Source of the DNA: JAKQHY01 sp034429475
GTDB taxonomy: Bacteria > Chloroflexota > Anaerolineae > B4-G1 > SLSP01
DNA: 38,161 nt
Reading direction: 5' to 3'
NCBI GenBank assembly: GCA_034429475.1
Contig: DAOUGD010000010.1
Coordinates: 1-38,161, forward strand
This document shows, piece by piece, positions 36,586-38,161 of the stretch. Positions within the stretch are counted from its first letter, which is position 1. Every line of letters begins with the position of its first letter. The position numbers and the translations under genes were made by a program. The notes beneath the pieces are model-generated. The model was given only the letters and a program-made list of their open reading frames with translations, was not told the origin of the DNA and made no database searches.

Positions 36586-36611
36586 AGTATATCGAAGTTT
36601 ATCAATATACT
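36586..36611. promoter_or_regulatory. Inverted-repeat operator upstream of the ArsR gene
   Basis: AGTATATCGA, 6-nt spacer, TCAATATACT: 10-bp arms with one mismatch. It overlaps a minus-strand TATACT that can serve as the arsR -10 box. Position and form fit an ArsR-family autoregulatory operator. Confidence 0.6.
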
Positions 36612-36668
36612 CATTATAGTTGAATTATGAATTTGATCAAGAGGTTTTATGCATACTTTCAGAAAGTG

Positions 36669-36696
36669 GCGCGTGTGATACAATATTTTCCACAGG
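36669..36696 (+). promoter_or_regulatory. Candidate promoter of the Gfo/Idh/MocA gene (approximate position)
   Basis: A TTTCAG-like -35, 16-bp spacer and TACAAT lie about 40 bases before ATG 36727. Exact ends are approximate, and the -35 match is poor. Confidence 0.35.
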
Positions 36697-36726
36697 CGGG
36701 ACATTTATCCCATAGGAGAACGAATT

Positions 36727-38112
36727 ATGGATCAAAAAACACGGTACGTGCAGGTAGGGTTAGGAGGACGCGCGTGGATGTACACCCAGGCCACGACGCA
36801 GCGTTACGCAGACACTTCCAAGCTGGCGGCGGTGTGCGACATCAACGAGGGGCGCGTCGCGCTGGCGCAGAAGCTGACGCAGGAACACGCCGGTGTCCAG
36901 GTGAAAGGGTATCCCGCCCACCAATTTGACCGGATGATCGCGGAATGTCAGCCGGACGTGGTAATCGTCACCACCAAAGACTGCCATCACGATGAATACC
37001 TCTGCCGCGCGATGGAATTGGGCTGCGATGTCATTACCGAAAAGCCGATGACCACCGACGCCGTCAAATGCCAGCACATTCTTGATACCCAGCGGCAGAC
37101 CGGCCGGAAATGCCGCGTGACGTTCAACTATCGCTACTCGCCGCCGCGCACGCAGGTGAAGGCGCTGCTGATGGCCGGCGTCATCGGCGAGGTGCTGTCG
37201 GTGGACTTCCACTGGATGCTGGACATTCGCCACGGGGCCGACTACTTCCGCCGCTGGCACCGCAACAAAGAAAACTCCGGCGGGCTGATGGTGCATAAGG
37301 CCACCCATCACTTCGATCTGGTGAACTGGTGGCTCTCCACCGTGCCGGAGTCGGTATTCGCGCAAGGAAAGCGGAGTTTCTACACGCCGCAAACGGCGGA
37401 GCGGTACGGCCTGACGCAGCGCACCGAACGCTGCTTAACCTGCCCGGAAACCCGTTGCCGCTTCCGCCTGGATATGAAAGAGAACCCAATGCTGCGCGCC
37501 TTGTACCTCGATCAGGAGCAGTACGACGGCTACTTCCGCGACCGGTGCGTGTTCAGCGGCCTGATTGACATCGAGGACACGATGAACGTCCTCGTCAACT
37601 ATGCCAACGGCGTCAAGATGAGCTACTCGCTCAACGCCTTCATGCCCTGGGAGGGTTATATTATTAGCTTCAACGGATCGCGCGGGCGATTGGAGCACAA
37701 GACGGTGGAGTCGTCGTACATCAACGCCGACGGTTCGACGCCGGGAGAGACGCAGACGCGCGGCACGTACACCACGGTCTACCCCCACTTCGGCGCACCC
37801 TACACCGTAGAACTGTGGACAGCCCAGGGCGGGCACGGCGGCGGGGACGCCCCTCTGCTAGATGACCTCTTCGGCGGCGCGGCGGCAGACGACCCATACA
37901 TGCGCGCCGCCGACCAGCGCGCGGGCGCGTACTCGATCCTCACCGGCATCGCCGCGAATTACTCGGTACAGAGCGACGCGCTGATTTACATTGAGGACCT
38001 GGTGGAGGGTCTGGAATTGCCCGATTATCCGCCGATGCCCACTTCCGCCAGCGCGCTGTCATTTGACGAAGTTGCGCCGGTGGTGTTGTCGCAGGACAAA
38101 GATTTTCGGTAG
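36727..38112 (+). CDS. Gfo/Idh/MocA family NAD(P)-dependent oxidoreductase
   Basis: 461 residues. N-terminal Rossmann fold with VQVGLGGRAWMY (GxGxR form of the dinucleotide loop), DVVIVTTKDCHHDEY, and the family motif TEKPM. C-terminal alpha/beta domain with GGLMVHKATHHFDLVNWWL, carrying the catalytic His. A cysteine cluster RCLTCPETRCRF is unusual for the family and may bind metal. Typical substrates are sugars, inositols or sugar derivatives; this one is undetermined. Start ATG follows AGGAGA by seven bases. Divergent from the ArsR gene across a 152-base gap, so shared control is possible. Confidence 0.92.
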   Translation: MDQKTRYVQVGLGGRAWMYTQATTQRYADTSKLAAVCDINEGRVALAQKLTQEHAGVQVKGYPAHQFDRMIAECQPDVVIVTTKDCHHDEYLCRAMELGCDVITEKPMTTDAVKCQHILDTQRQTGRKCRVTFNYRYSPPRTQVKALLMAGVIGEVLSVDFHWMLDIRHGADYFRRWHRNKENSGGLMVHKATHHFDLVNWWLSTVPESVFAQGKRSFYTPQTAERYGLTQRTERCLTCPETRCRFRLDMKENPMLRALYLDQEQYDGYFRDRCVFSGLIDIEDTMNVLVNYANGVKMSYSLNAFMPWEGYIISFNGSRGRLEHKTVESSYINADGSTPGETQTRGTYTTVYPHFGAPYTVELWTAQGGHGGGDAPLLDDLFGGAAADDPYMRAADQRAGAYSILTGIAANYSVQSDALIYIEDLVEGLELPDYPPMPTSASALSFDEVAPVVLSQDKDFR

Positions 38113-38161
38113 ATAGGAATTTCCTCATTGAAGGAAGCGTCGGCGCGGGCAGTATGTTGTC

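Overview
The window is high-GC bacterial DNA. It most likely comes from a Chloroflexota lineage (Anaerolineae-like). This is inferred from gene content, a large secreted PPC/beta-propeller protein ending in YLPLVMRSQ, heptanucleotide repeat clusters in many intergenic gaps, and an Asp-type MurA; no rRNA or other phylogenetic marker is present. I saw no tRNA, rRNA, CRISPR array, transposase or phage gene. No gene-free stretch exceeds 300 bases; the longest gaps (about 150-185 bases) hold promoters, hairpins or repeat clusters.

Layout. (1) 2-1522, plus strand: an O-antigen ligase-like membrane protein cut by the window edge. (2) 1593-23995: about 22 kb entirely on the minus strand. Reading in the direction of transcription it contains DUF4230 protein, TruD, MBL-fold hydrolase, MurJ, a low-GC duplicated hypothetical, a SAM hydrolase-family protein, a 1198-residue secreted protein, a GNAT, MurA, and then a six-gene signalling locus (vWA, PP2C, LRR, LRR, atypical kinase with Zn ribbon, kinase-pseudokinase fusion) followed by a DegV protein. 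(3) 24165-24965, plus: an envelope lipoprotein. (4) 25053-28256, minus: a fusion of a catalytically degenerate glycosidase-like domain with an O-antigen ligase domain. (5) 28329-32995, plus: DUF3662-FHA protein, membrane FHA protein, STAND ATPase-TPR with an altered Walker A, and an orphan GAF histidine kinase. (6) 33085-36574, minus: a FAD/Fe-S oxidoreductase fusion with an ArsR regulator upstream. (7) 36727-38112, plus: a Gfo/Idh/MocA dehydrogenase.

The most interesting system is 2648-12200. A von Willebrand A protein, a PP2C phosphatase and a protein kinase with a C-terminal zinc ribbon correspond to the TerY-P-type triad known from bacterial Ter/Yeg systems. Here the triad is extended by two paralogous leucine-rich-repeat proteins sharing an N-terminal helical domain, and by a second kinase protein that joins a canonical Ser/Thr kinase to a dead copy of the triad kinase. 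A good sigma70-type promoter precedes the vWA gene, the two LRR genes overlap as TAATG, and a perfect 16-bp hairpin separates PP2C from the LRR pair. No TerD/TerC/TerB gene is present, so a tellurite role is not supported. The FHA proteins at 28-29 kb could read the phospho-threonine marks, but that is inference.

The second theme is the repeats. At least ten clusters of 7-nt units, different in sequence but alike in period and usually arranged as an inverted pair, sit in gaps between genes. Several have entered reading frames: they encode loops in both O-antigen ligases, the C-terminal tail of one of them, and the stop codons of two convergent genes.
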